From an uncultured Chitinophagaceae bacterium (GTDB taxonomy: Bacteria > Bacteroidota > Bacteroidia > Chitinophagales > Chitinophagaceae): a stretch of DNA of 64,000 bases. The stretch is from positions 1 through 64,000 of the forward strand of contig CALMYJ010000019.1 of NCBI GenBank assembly GCA_937873715.1. The letters are read 5' to 3'. Shown one piece after another: positions 48,270 through 57,602 of this stretch; position 1 is the stretch's first letter, and every line of letters begins with the position of its first letter. The notes under the pieces were generated by a model. It was given only the letters and a program-made list of their open reading frames with translations. It did not search any database and was not told the origin of the DNA. A program made the translations under genes and the position numbers.

Positions 48270-48515
48270 ACAGCTATTTAATGTGTATTTTTTACACAAT
48301 AGTATTTAAAAAAATATGCAAAGCCTGTTTGCATGAATCAGAATACTTATGTTAAAAAACAAGAAAAAGCAGCAATCAGAGGAGTTGGTTCAGTGAATTT
48401 TGTTCAAATTCAACATCAAATGTAGCGGTGCATTTTGAAAAATCCAAAAAAAATATAGCATTAAAACGTCTGCTATTACTGCATCAGCAAAGCTTTTTTA
48501 GATGGCTTATAACAA

Positions 48516-48552
48516 AACAAAAACCGGCGCCGGTATTTTACACCAACGCCGG
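48516..48552 (-). terminator. Terminator downstream of the 2419-aa gene
   Basis: CCGGCG (48524-48529) with CGCCGG (48547-48552), extended by GGT/ACC across a GG/UU wobble pair, followed on the minus strand by TTTTTGTTTT. It starts about 25 nt past the stop. Confidence 0.8.
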
Positions 48553-48576
48553 ATGAATGAACAAAGAAAAACCCTT

Positions 48577-51500
48577 TTAATTCCCGCTTATCATTACCTG
48601 TAAAGTATTTACAGTTTTATCTGGTGCTGTTACCTCCAGCTTGTACAGGCCGGGGATAAGTTGTACGCCTGGGGTGATACCCTGTAAAGCTGTGCCGCCT
48701 GCATGCCGGATGATACCCGAGTACAGCGGCTGGCCGGAATTATTGTACAGTTTTACCGTATAGTTTCCGGCTGCAGATTGTTGCAGCAATACCCGGATTG
48801 TACCGCCTTTAACCGGGTTGGGTGTTACCAGCATGGGCATGGTTGTTTTGGCAAGCCCTGCTTTTACGGCATCGCTGTATATAACCTTACCATTATCAGT
48901 GGTGGCTTTAATGCGGTAATAATATACCCCGGGCTGCACCTCACTATCCATAAAGCTGTAATCTGCACCGTAAGTATTGAGTGCTTTTACAGTACCCACG
49001 CTGCTGAATGCACCATCACCGGTGGTTGCCCTTTCTATAGTATACGTAGCTATATTATTTTCATCGGCCAGTTTCCATTGCACGGCTACGGCATTATTCA
49101 AGGCATTGGCTTTAACCAGTACAAACTCAGCCTGTTTGCGGAATACAATCCTGAACCTGCCCGGAGCATAAGCGCCAGGGATATTTACTACAGAAAATTC
49201 GTAGGTGGTTTTGCCATGTAACTGTACGGGCATCACAGTATTGGTGTAAGTGTCTTCCAGGTAGGGCAGCAGGTTGCTAAAGTTCAAATTATCTGCATCA
49301 AACTGCAGCACATAATTGCGGGCCCTCATTTTGGCAATATTGTAAAAAATAGTATCCCCGGCTACCGGCAAATTGCGGCGTTCTACCGAAAGGATTTTAT
49401 CCTGCGTTTTTATACCAAAGCCCTCTCCTACGGTTACCGGTTTTTGAGCATCTGTACCTTCCACCTCGTTCGTATAGTTTTTACCAAAAAACTGGAGCAC
49501 CCCATCGTAAGGATGCAGGCTGCCATCATCATTTTTGATGAGCATCGATGCCTGCAGCAAATTACCGGTTTTAACAGGCTGTGGCCTGAAGAGCAGGGAG
49601 CTTTCGTTGGATTTATCGGTTTCACGTATGGCGATACTGCTGATATTAGCCCGGTCTACCATAAATGCCTGGCCAGATTCTATCCGCCCGGTGGTTAAAT
49701 CTATCGGGCTGGCCGGTGGTACACTGGCGATATAGCCCGAGCCGCTACGGGTAAGGGTAATCCACTGGCCCTGGTTGCCCAGCCGCGGATCCCACACATG
49801 GAAAATATCATTTTCAGGTGCAGCAGGAGATTTTGTAACACTATTAAAATTAATGGCCGAAGGATAAGGGTTGCCTATCAGGTTCATCCCTGTTGCCAGG
49901 AAGAATGTGGGCCGGTTACCTACATTAATGGTACCCTTATGCCTGATAGTTGCCGGTTGCGGTGCGGTATACTGTGTGGAAGTGAGTATGGGGAAACTCC
50001 TGTCGCCCCGTACAAATAACATCCAGCCGGGCCTGCTGGTAATAGTTGTACTCGTGTTAACACCCGTACCCGACCATGCACCGCTGTTGTACCGCATGAT
50101 AGAATAATTATTGAGAATCGTTTGATCAAAACCGTTAGTAGCAGGCGAAGGCCCTGATACATGTATACCATAGCCCGGCACCGGGTTAGGGTTAGTGGCT
50201 GGTGCTACGGCAGGTGAAGCACCTTCCATCCAGGCTTCATTAACGGTTTGTAAGGTAAATAATGGCACCGTTACCAGCCTCCACGACCGCAGGGCATCAA
50301 AATATCTTTCCAGTATAAAGCGGCCTGTGCCTGCCTGGTTAATACTGGCACCAGCCGGAATTGTGGCTACATTAGCCGTTGCTGTGGCATTGGATTTAAG
50401 CGTAACATCATGCGATACCAGCACAAAGGCGGTAGAACCGCCAACAGTAAGTGTTTTGAACACAGTAATAGCACCGTCTAGTGTTTTGGTACCACCATTT
50501 TTAAACCCAACATTGTAAAATGTAAAGGCCGGTATGGTTTGGGTTAAGCCCAACTTATTAAAATCTATAGTGCTGCCGGTAATGGTATAACTGTTGCTAC
50601 CGGGTGTAAATATGTTGGATACCCCAATGGTGCCAGCACCGGCCAGCGTACGGGCTCCTGCAGAGGATGATGTAAGATTATAATAATTTTCGGCTGCAAT
50701 GGTTTGTGCAGCGCTGCTGTTGTAATTAATGGTACCTGTACCTGAAGTAAAAGTAGCACCACCGGTTTTCGTCCAGCTACCGGTAAGGTTTATAGTGCCG
50801 CCGCCGGTCATGTTGAGGGTGCCACCGGTATTTTGCAGGCTGAGGTTGCCGCCAACATTTACTACGGCATTCAACTGTGTGGTTAAGGCTTTGCCATCAA
50901 TGGTAATATCCCTTACATTAACGATGCCACCGTAAGGGGCCGAGAAGGTAGAGAGGGGGTCGATATCTGCCGCATTGGTTGCTGCTGCAGGTATGGTAAC
51001 ATCGGTACTGCCGTTGGGCACTATACCGGCACCCCAGTTTACACACTGGAACCAGTCGGTATTGCTGGCGCCCGTCCAGGTGCCGGCGCTGCCCGAAGGC
51101 ATGGTAATGGCAAAAGTGCCCGTAGCGGTACAGCCATCGCCATCGGTAATGGTAGCCGTGTACGTGGCATTAGCCGGTGGATTTACCACGGGGTTAGACA
51201 CGGTGGTATTGCTGATGAAAGTAGCCGGCGTCCACACATAGCTTACCACACCTACCGTATTGGTAACGGCAACAGTGGCGGTAGTATTGGTGCTGGGGCA
51301 ACTGGTAAGCGTACTGCTGATAACAGTGGGCATAGGATTGATTACACCGGCTGTGGGTGTAGAGGTACCTACTAATGAAATATTATCCAGTACCCAGTTT
51401 TCGGTGCTGCGGTTGTTGTTACCCACCATCCTGAAGCGGAACTGGGTGGTACCATTGGGCAACTGTACACTAAAGGCACTTTGTGAACTGGGTTTATTAT

Positions 51501-54500
51501 ACACCGCATTGGCATTATAGGCCAGCGCTACCACAGGTGCGCTGGCAACAGGAAACACATAATCGGCATTGCCATTAAACGTTACCATAGTGCTCCACTG
51601 GGTGCCGCCATCAAGACTTATTTCTATCGACATCTGCTCGCCATTATCGTGGCCCGTACCACTGCCGGTACCGCCTGGCCCCATAGAGCCTACCTGTATG
51701 TTAAACGTAGCATGGCTGTATGCAGGCGAAATGGCCTGGTTGGCAAACGTAATGGTATTTTGTGTGCCCCTTTCGCCGGAAACATTATCCACCGAGTAGG
51801 ATTTAGCCAGTACATTATTACCGGCAAAAGTTTTAATGGCTACCACATCGGTGCCTGCTGTGCCGCCGCTGCCCGTTACCACAGGTGTACCTGCGGTGTA
51901 GGCCCAGGTGCTGGCCGCCTCAAAGTTTTCGCTGGCAATTACGGTGGTGGGCGCCACGCCTACCGGTGCCGTAATGTCGAAAGGATCGCTTAATGCTGTA
52001 CCCAGCCCCGGCGAAAAAGCCTGCAGGCGTACATTGGTTTGTGCACTGCGCCTGAACGCAATATTGCTGAATACCGCAATACCATTTACCGCATTTACCG
52101 TTTGTGTGGTGTAGCCGCAGCCGGTATGCACACTCAACACTACAGGGCCGGTGTAGGCCGCCGCAGTAATACCATCTGCACACCTTGCCCTTACCAGTAC
52201 GGGCGACATTATATCATCCTGGCCGGTGGTTACGGGCTGTGCTATAAACTCGATGGCTACCGGTGTAGGGCAAAGCACACGCAGGTTACCTGTAAATATG
52301 AAACTATTTATGGAGAAGGTACCGCCACCACCTGAAGCTGAATAGCCATAAATCCTGTAAGTGATGGGTGAACTTATATTTTGATAGGCTGCAGCAGTAA
52401 GGGATACATTTTTTAAAACCTCTGTAGTTCCTGTTTCAGTAATAGTAGCTATGTTAGTTGCAAAACCATCAACACTGGAGCGTACAGCAAAGGTTTGTGG
52501 GCCGGTTGCAGACCTTTGCATCGTATAGGAGAAATTGATAAAGTCAATAGCATACCCGGCATTGGAAGTCATGGTAAAAGAAAAATACTTATTCAAATCT
52601 ACCGAAGCAGCGGTAGGCCAGTTGCTGGCATTAAAACGGTCGTTAGCGGCGTTGGCAGTAACCCCGTTATAGCTTATGCCCGATACCGTTACATTACTGT
52701 TTACCACATCTCCACTGGTAAAGGGGTTAGCCGCCTGGCTCGGATTAGTTCCATTAATAAGATTCTCCCAGATGGGCACCCCGCTTGCACTCAGCACATT
52801 AATGGCCGCACTCGAAACCGTGGTACAACCTCCCGAGTTTACGGTATAATTAATCAATACAGCACCAGTATTGCTGGGATGTGGCGTTACCAGCCCGGCA
52901 CCATTTACAGTGGCTATGCTGGCGTTACCACTGCTCCAGGTACCACCCGGGGTGGCATTGCTTACCGTGGTGGTGGTGGGTGCTGTAATGGATGAAGCCG
53001 CAGGCACTACGGCGGCCACTACCGGCGATGGGTTAATGGTAACCGTGGTGGTGGCCGTTTGTACCGGACAGCCACCTACTGCATTCATGCTGTAGGTAAC
53101 CGTATAAGTTCCAGCCGTGCTGGCATAAATGGCCAGTGTACCGGTAGAGGCATCAATACTTAAGCCGGCAGGCGAAGCGGTGTAAGTACCGCCGGTGGTG
53201 CCGGTACGGGTTACAGTTTTATTGGTAAAATCATTGTCGCAAAAAGGCGTGCCGGCATAGTTGATGGTGGCGGCTGGTGCCAGCGTAATGGTTACCGCCG
53301 TAGAAGCTGTAAAAGCGGCACAGCCACCTGCTGCTGCAATGGTATAATTTACCACATAAGTACCCGCCGTGCTGGTGGTTGGCGTAATATCGCCAGTTGC
53401 CGCATTGATGCTGAGGCCTGCGGTGGAGGCAAATGTACCTCCGGCAGTACCGGTACGGGTTACAAGTTCCACGGCGCCATTGCTGCACATGGGTGAGCCA
53501 TTGTAAATAATATTTGCGGCCGGTGCTCCGGTAATGGTTACCGAAGTGGTGGTGGTAAAGGAAGGGCAGCTACCCATTACCGGAATGGTATAAGTAACGG
53601 TGTAGGTACCCGGCGCACTGGTACCCGGCTCTATCTCACCAGTAGCAGGGTTCAAAGCAAGCCCGGCAGGCAGGGCAGAAAAACTGCCGCCACCAGTACC
53701 CGTTACATTTACGCTTTGTGTACCTGCCGTAGTACAATAGGGCGAGCCGGGATAGTTGATGCTGGCCGCCGGAAAATTACCGATGGCAAAAGAAGCATCG
53801 TTATCCGAACCTGTAGTATTAGGATTATTGCTTCTCACCCTTATTTTAAAGGCATAGCCGCCAGTTACCGCTGCCGGTATGGTGGCCGATATTACCTGGC
53901 TGCCGCTGGCATCAGATATTACTGTACCAATATCAACTGGTGTGGCAAAGCTGCCATTACCATCTGAAAGCTCGGCGGTAAATACGGCCACGCCTGCGGT
54001 AAAATTGCCGGCAGGCGAATAGCTGAAGCTTACCGATACAGGGTTGGCGGTATTGTTACAAAAAGGCCCAAAAGACTGTATATCTGTAGTAATGGTATTG
54101 TTGCTAACATTCACTTCCACTTCGTTGGACGTAACGGTAATGCCGCCACAGGGCACGGCCGGGTAAGTAGTTTCGCAAACAATGTAATAGGTGCCTACAT
54201 TTTCAAAATTGGGTGTGGTGGTAATATCTGTACCCAAATTATTGGGATAAGGCCCACCGGGGGTGGTACCATATTTCCACTGGCGGCTTACCGGTGTTTG
54301 CCCTTCGGATACGGTAAGGGTGGTACCATCATTTTCGGCAGCAATATACTGTACGGCTGCCGGCGATATGCTGGTGGCAATACTGGCAATAGATACAGTG
54401 GTGGTGGTGGTTTGATCTACCGTACAACCGTTGCCTGGCGCCGTCATGGTATAGGTAATGGTATAATCGCCGGTGGCGCTGGTGGCCGGGGTTATTTGCC

Positions 54501-55836
54501 CGGTGCCGGCATTTATGGTGAGTCCGGCTGGTGTGGCGGTATACGTACCACCGGCTGTACCCGTACGGGTTACAGCCTGCACACCAGCCGTAGTACAATA
54601 AGAGGCTGCACTATACGAGATAGTAGCAGCGGGGTTGGCGGTGATGGTTACAGAACTGGTGGCTGTTTGTGCGGCACAGCCACCGGCTGCCGCCATAGTA
54701 TAAGTTACGGTATAAGTGCCTGCGGTGCTGAGGCCGGCATCAATTTCGCCGGTGGCAGTATTAAGGCTCAGGCCTGCCGGAGCCGAATAGGTACCCCCGG
54801 GTGAGCCGGTACGGGTAACTGAGTGTACACCACTGTTGCTGCAAAATGGCGTACCGGGATAAGAGATGGTGGCCGATGGCGGTGTGGTAACCGTTACGGC
54901 AACTGCGGCCGAGCTGATATTTTGACTGCAACCCGATACCACAGCGTAATAGTACACTGTACCGGCTGTAGCCACAGGTGGGGTATAAGCACTCAGGATG
55001 GCCCCGGTAATTTCGGTGCCGCCGCTGTTGCTGTTTACCGTATTGGAATACCACTGATAGGTAGGTGAGGTACCCGTTGCCGTTACCTGCAGGTTGGTGG
55101 GTGTACCATTTAAGCATACACTTTGTGTGGCAGGGGTAATATTGGTGATGGCCGGGTTGGTACAGGGCAGATTAACCGTCATGGAAAAATCGTCGATGGC
55201 AATGCCATTATCAGCGTTGGTATCATCCGTAGTAAGAAAGGAAATCCCAAAAGTGGCACCGTTGGCAATACTCAGGCCGGTTATTGTAAACGAGGTAACA
55301 GGCGTTATGGCAACTGTACCATTTGTACCGCTGGCAGTACCGGTAAAATCTTTGCTATTGATGGTAACGTTGCCGGCTAATGCACCTGTGGCGGAACATT
55401 CAAACCCGGAGGCATTAGCAAAACGCCACTGTTCATAATTCCAGGCAAATGTGAGTGAGGTGATTGGAGAACCTGTATTGTTTTGAAAAGTAACTGTAAG
55501 TGTTATATTTCCAGTACCACCCGACCTTAGTGCCCCCAAAGCATATTCATTTGAACCTACAACACCATGCCCATGATTACCACCTGTATTACTAGAACCG
55601 TTATTCTGACCAACCCAAACTGTTGATGTTGAGGTCCACCCTGCAGGTATAGTTGCAGCACTACCCACATAGTTATTAAAATCCTGGGAATAGGTTTGCG
55701 GCTGTGTGGTAATGGATATTTGTGCCACAGCCTTGCCGGTAAAAGCCAGCGCCAAAAGTGCCACAACTAAAAAGCGGCCAGCGGCAGGGCCAAATTTTTT
55801 TAAACAAAGGAATGGGTTAGCGTAGATGTTCCTCAT
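48577..55836 (-). CDS. Giant T9SS-secreted protein with Ig-like repeats
   Basis: The signal peptide ends near residue 38 (GKAVAQ). An N-terminal lectin-like or choice-of-anchor domain (about 45-220) is followed by Ig-like domains. Five are close copies of about 80 residues with VTRTGTxGGTYTA, PAGLSIN and STAGTYTVTY (about 320-490 and 690-940). A second lectin-like domain (about 1420-1580), a W...NW motif domain (about 1640-1720) and the shared C-terminal module (about 1839-2330) follow. The sorting domain begins with PNPVKGG at about 2339. Such modular architecture fits an adhesin or filament at the cell surface. It is the largest protein in the window. Confidence 0.85.
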   Translation of the reverse strand: MRNIYANPFLCLKKFGPAAGRFLVVALLALAFTGKAVAQISITTQPQTYSQDFNNYVGSAATIPAGWTSTSTVWVGQNNGSSNTGGNHGHGVVGSNEYALGALRSGGTGNITLTVTFQNNTGSPITSLTFAWNYEQWRFANASGFECSATGALAGNVTINSKDFTGTASGTNGTVAITPVTSFTITGLSIANGATFGISFLTTDDTNADNGIAIDDFSMTVNLPCTNPAITNITPATQSVCLNGTPTNLQVTATGTSPTYQWYSNTVNSNSGGTEITGAILSAYTPPVATAGTVYYYAVVSGCSQNISSAAVAVTVTTPPSATISYPGTPFCSNSGVHSVTRTGSPGGTYSAPAGLSLNTATGEIDAGLSTAGTYTVTYTMAAAGGCAAQTATSSVTITANPAATISYSAASYCTTAGVQAVTRTGTAGGTYTATPAGLTINAGTGQITPATSATGDYTITYTMTAPGNGCTVDQTTTTTVSIASIATSISPAAVQYIAAENDGTTLTVSEGQTPVSRQWKYGTTPGGPYPNNLGTDITTTPNFENVGTYYIVCETTYPAVPCGGITVTSNEVEVNVSNNTITTDIQSFGPFCNNTANPVSVSFSYSPAGNFTAGVAVFTAELSDGNGSFATPVDIGTVISDASGSQVISATIPAAVTGGYAFKIRVRSNNPNTTGSDNDASFAIGNFPAASINYPGSPYCTTAGTQSVNVTGTGGGSFSALPAGLALNPATGEIEPGTSAPGTYTVTYTIPVMGSCPSFTTTTSVTITGAPAANIIYNGSPMCSNGAVELVTRTGTAGGTFASTAGLSINAATGDITPTTSTAGTYVVNYTIAAAGGCAAFTASTAVTITLAPAATINYAGTPFCDNDFTNKTVTRTGTTGGTYTASPAGLSIDASTGTLAIYASTAGTYTVTYSMNAVGGCPVQTATTTVTINPSPVVAAVVPAASSITAPTTTTVSNATPGGTWSSGNASIATVNGAGLVTPHPSNTGAVLINYTVNSGGCTTVSSAAINVLSASGVPIWENLINGTNPSQAANPFTSGDVVNSNVTVSGISYNGVTANAANDRFNASNWPTAASVDLNKYFSFTMTSNAGYAIDFINFSYTMQRSATGPQTFAVRSSVDGFATNIATITETGTTEVLKNVSLTAAAYQNISSPITYRIYGYSASGGGGTFSINSFIFTGNLRVLCPTPVAIEFIAQPVTTGQDDIMSPVLVRARCADGITAAAYTGPVVLSVHTGCGYTTQTVNAVNGIAVFSNIAFRRSAQTNVRLQAFSPGLGTALSDPFDITAPVGVAPTTVIASENFEAASTWAYTAGTPVVTGSGGTAGTDVVAIKTFAGNNVLAKSYSVDNVSGERGTQNTITFANQAISPAYSHATFNIQVGSMGPGGTGSGTGHDNGEQMSIEISLDGGTQWSTMVTFNGNADYVFPVASAPVVALAYNANAVYNKPSSQSAFSVQLPNGTTQFRFRMVGNNNRSTENWVLDNISLVGTSTPTAGVINPMPTVISSTLTSCPSTNTTATVAVTNTVGVVSYVWTPATFISNTTVSNPVVNPPANATYTATITDGDGCTATGTFAITMPSGSAGTWTGASNTDWFQCVNWGAGIVPNGSTDVTIPAAATNAADIDPLSTFSAPYGGIVNVRDITIDGKALTTQLNAVVNVGGNLSLQNTGGTLNMTGGGTINLTGSWTKTGGATFTSGTGTINYNSSAAQTIAAENYYNLTSSSAGARTLAGAGTIGVSNIFTPGSNSYTITGSTIDFNKLGLTQTIPAFTFYNVGFKNGGTKTLDGAITVFKTLTVGGSTAFVLVSHDVTLKSNATATANVATIPAGASINQAGTGRFILERYFDALRSWRLVTVPLFTLQTVNEAWMEGASPAVAPATNPNPVPGYGIHVSGPSPATNGFDQTILNNYSIMRYNSGAWSGTGVNTSTTITSRPGWMLFVRGDRSFPILTSTQYTAPQPATIRHKGTINVGNRPTFFLATGMNLIGNPYPSAINFNSVTKSPAAPENDIFHVWDPRLGNQGQWITLTRSGSGYIASVPPASPIDLTTGRIESGQAFMVDRANISSIAIRETDKSNESSLLFRPQPVKTGNLLQASMLIKNDDGSLHPYDGVLQFFGKNYTNEVEGTDAQKPVTVGEGFGIKTQDKILSVERRNLPVAGDTIFYNIAKMRARNYVLQFDADNLNFSNLLPYLEDTYTNTVMPVQLHGKTTYEFSVVNIPGAYAPGRFRIVFRKQAEFVLVKANALNNAVAVQWKLADENNIATYTIERATTGDGAFSSVGTVKALNTYGADYSFMDSEVQPGVYYYRIKATTDNGKVIYSDAVKAGLAKTTMPMLVTPNPVKGGTIRVLLQQSAAGNYTVKLYNNSGQPLYSGIIRHAGGTALQGITPGVQLIPGLYKLEVTAPDKTVNTLQVMISGN
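53030..53775 (-). repeat. Three Ig-like protein repeats (copies 3-5)
   Basis: Contiguous coding units of about 245 bp, each with Y-x-G-x-P-x-C, VTRTGT or similar, GLSIN, STAGTYTVTYT and GGC. Copy order on the minus strand runs from high to low coordinate. Confidence 0.7.
54370..54880 (-). repeat. Two Ig-like protein repeats (copies 1-2)
   Basis: Two units like those at 53030-53775, separated from them by a different ~200-aa region. Boundaries are approximate, read from the protein. Confidence 0.65.
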
Positions 55837-56239
55837 ATTGTGTGTTTTGTTTCATGCATCGCACCAGTGGTACGATAAATTAAAGGGTATGGTTATTAAT
55901 TTATAGTGCTATCGATTCTAAAAAGAACCGTAAACCAGCCATAAAACTGGCGGGCATCGTTTTGCTGATGTTATTCTATGGGAAGCTTAAGGAAAAGGTG
56001 TGTTTTTACAGGAACAGGAATATAAGCGGATGTAAAACTAAAACAGTTTGGTGCAGTTAGTGCTGTTGCTGCATTAGCTTATTATTATCTTTTTGTGAAT
56101 ACAGTGGCGAATCTACAAAAAATATTGCCGTAATGAGCAGTCCTGCTGCAAAAAATGCAGAAATTATCCACTTAAAACCGATTAGTTATACAAAATTGTG
56201 GAAAACCGGCTAAAGTTTATATATCATTTATACCCCGGC
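55837..56239. other. Intergenic region upstream of the 2419-aa gene
   Basis: AT-rich spacer of about 400 nt between two minus-strand genes. I see no TAnnTTTG box with a proper -33 on the minus strand and no strong hairpin or supported ORF. Confidence 0.4.
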
Positions 56240-57037
56240 TTAGTTAAAACCCTGCCTTCGGTACAAATTATCGATAAGCTTAAAGTGGGCATCGGCGGCC
56301 TGGCCATATTGGCGGGTTTCGATATCGAGCCAGTAAATTTTGCGAATGCTGTAGTTGTGCTGGCCGTTGGCCCCGGTTACCACGCCGGTAAGCAGGCAGT
56401 AAATAATGCCTTTATTGCTGTGGGGTATATTGATGTGTACGGTACGGGCACTATCTGCCGGCAGCCCCTCACCTACCGGGAAGTAAAAATAGTTGCTGAT
56501 GGCATCGGCCGGCACCCGGAGGGTTTCGTCGATAAACAAAGCAGGGATGGAACGTACAATCACCCCTTTTACGGGGGCATGCTCGCTGTAAAATTTTAAC
56601 TGTAAAAAAAAGCGGTTGGCGGTGATGGAATCGATATGAATCCCGTCTTGCTGGCTGAGCCCAAAGCCGGGCTGGGCCTCTTTTACCACAAGGGTATTCA
56701 CCTGCAGGGAATCTCTGAGGGCAAGGGCAAAGGCCGAGCTGGTATCCAGTTCGTACCCATACTGGCGCAGCACCTGCTTAGGAATTACCGGTGCGGCAGC
56801 CTGCAGGGTATCTGCTGTGGCTGATGGTGTACCCACGGCACTGCTTTGTGCTACAAAAAGCGAGGCGGTAACACCAATGCAAAGGATTACAGCGCCAATC
56901 AGGGCTTTATCCCATTTATCGATAGAATATATATTACCCTTGGGATCGATACTCCTGATGAACAATTTACCCAGCATTAAAATGAGGAACACAGCAAGCT
57001 GCAACACGGCAAGGGTGATTAAAAGAAGCTGGTTCAT
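56240..57037 (-). CDS. Membrane-anchored protein of unknown function
   Basis: Two hydrophobic segments near the N-terminus (about 4-25 and 47-67) are followed by a soluble ~200-residue region that is probably periplasmic. It contains LFIDETLRVPADAISNYFYFPVGEG and an NYSIRKIYWLDIETRQYG stretch but no family motif that I recognise. The 265-aa length and lack of neighbours on the same operon do not point to a role. It is divergent from the ArsR/AHSA1 operon. Confidence 0.65.
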   Translation of the reverse strand: MNQLLLITLAVLQLAVFLILMLGKLFIRSIDPKGNIYSIDKWDKALIGAVILCIGVTASLFVAQSSAVGTPSATADTLQAAAPVIPKQVLRQYGYELDTSSAFALALRDSLQVNTLVVKEAQPGFGLSQQDGIHIDSITANRFFLQLKFYSEHAPVKGVIVRSIPALFIDETLRVPADAISNYFYFPVGEGLPADSARTVHINIPHSNKGIIYCLLTGVVTGANGQHNYSIRKIYWLDIETRQYGQAADAHFKLIDNLYRRQGFN

Positions 57038-57214
57038 CGGCGGTTTACTGCTTTGCTTAAAGTTAGTAAAATTACGGTGTGGTTGAAATAGTTGGCTTTT
57101 TGTTTTCCACAGTAGTAGAATAAGGGATGGCGGGATGGATACCCATTTGCGGAAAGATAATCAAAGGGTTAGAAAGGTTGGCGGTGGGGGTAATTTTTTT
57201 TCAGAAAAAAATTT

Positions 57215-57245
57215 TTGAGCAATCAAATAGTTGCATATATATTTG
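57215..57245 (+). promoter_or_regulatory. Promoter of the ArsR/AHSA1-PhnB operon
   Basis: A TTTTTG run ending at 57217 (-33) and TATATTTG at 57238-57245 (-7, exact TAnnTTTG) are 20 nt apart. Transcription would begin about 25 nt before the ATG at 57276. This is one of the two best promoter matches in the window. Confidence 0.75.
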
Positions 57246-57249
57246 CAAC
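57230..57249 (+). promoter_or_regulatory. Candidate ArsR operator over the -7 box
   Basis: GTTGCATATATATTTGCAAC is a palindrome with one mismatch in each half-site of ten, centred on the -7 box. ArsR-family repressors usually bind such inverted repeats in their own promoter; the pairing here is inference. Confidence 0.65.
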
Positions 57250-57275
57250 CAGATAGTAGCACAAATAAAAAGTTT

Positions 57276-57602
57276 ATGGAAACAAGAAGAGATGTTTTTC
57301 AGGCCATTGCCGACCCCACCCGGCGGGCCATTATACTGCTGCTTACCGTAAGCGCCATGACGCCCAATGCACTGGCCGAGCATTTTAACAGCAGCCGGCA
57401 GGCCGTATCCAAACACCTGCAGGTACTGGCTGAATGTGAACTGGTGCAGCAGGAACAAAGGGGAAGGGAAATACATTATCACCTAAATGCACAAAAAATG
57501 CTGGAGATAGAAAAATGGCTGGAGCAGTTCAGGCAATTGCTGGCCCGGCGCTTTGGCCAACTGGATGCCGTATTACAACAACTTAAATCAAATAAAAAAT
57601 GA
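57276..57602 (+). CDS. ArsR-family winged-helix transcriptional regulator
   Basis: Compact 108-aa repressor. The wHTH is clear: [26 protein letters not shown] with the recognition helix [33 protein letters not shown], which I mark by its SRQAVSKHL core. No metal-binding CxC is visible, so it is the non-metal type that commonly pairs with AHSA1 proteins. I chose the ATG at 57276 rather than an upstream TTG (57231), which lies within the promoter. Its stop overlaps the next gene by 4 nt (ATGA). Confidence 0.92.
   Translation: METRRDVFQAIADPTRRAIILLLTVSAMTPNALAEHFNSSRQAVSKHLQVLAECELVQQEQRGREIHYHLNAQKMLEIEKWLEQFRQLLARRFGQLDAVLQQLKSNKK

Noticed and set aside
48270..48299. Upstream start at 48299 for the PATR protein
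   Set aside because: The ten extra residues precede a good signal peptide starting with MKKFYILL.
53030..54880. CRISPR array
   Set aside because: The repeats are coding, about 245 bp long and contiguous, with no spacers of unique sequence.
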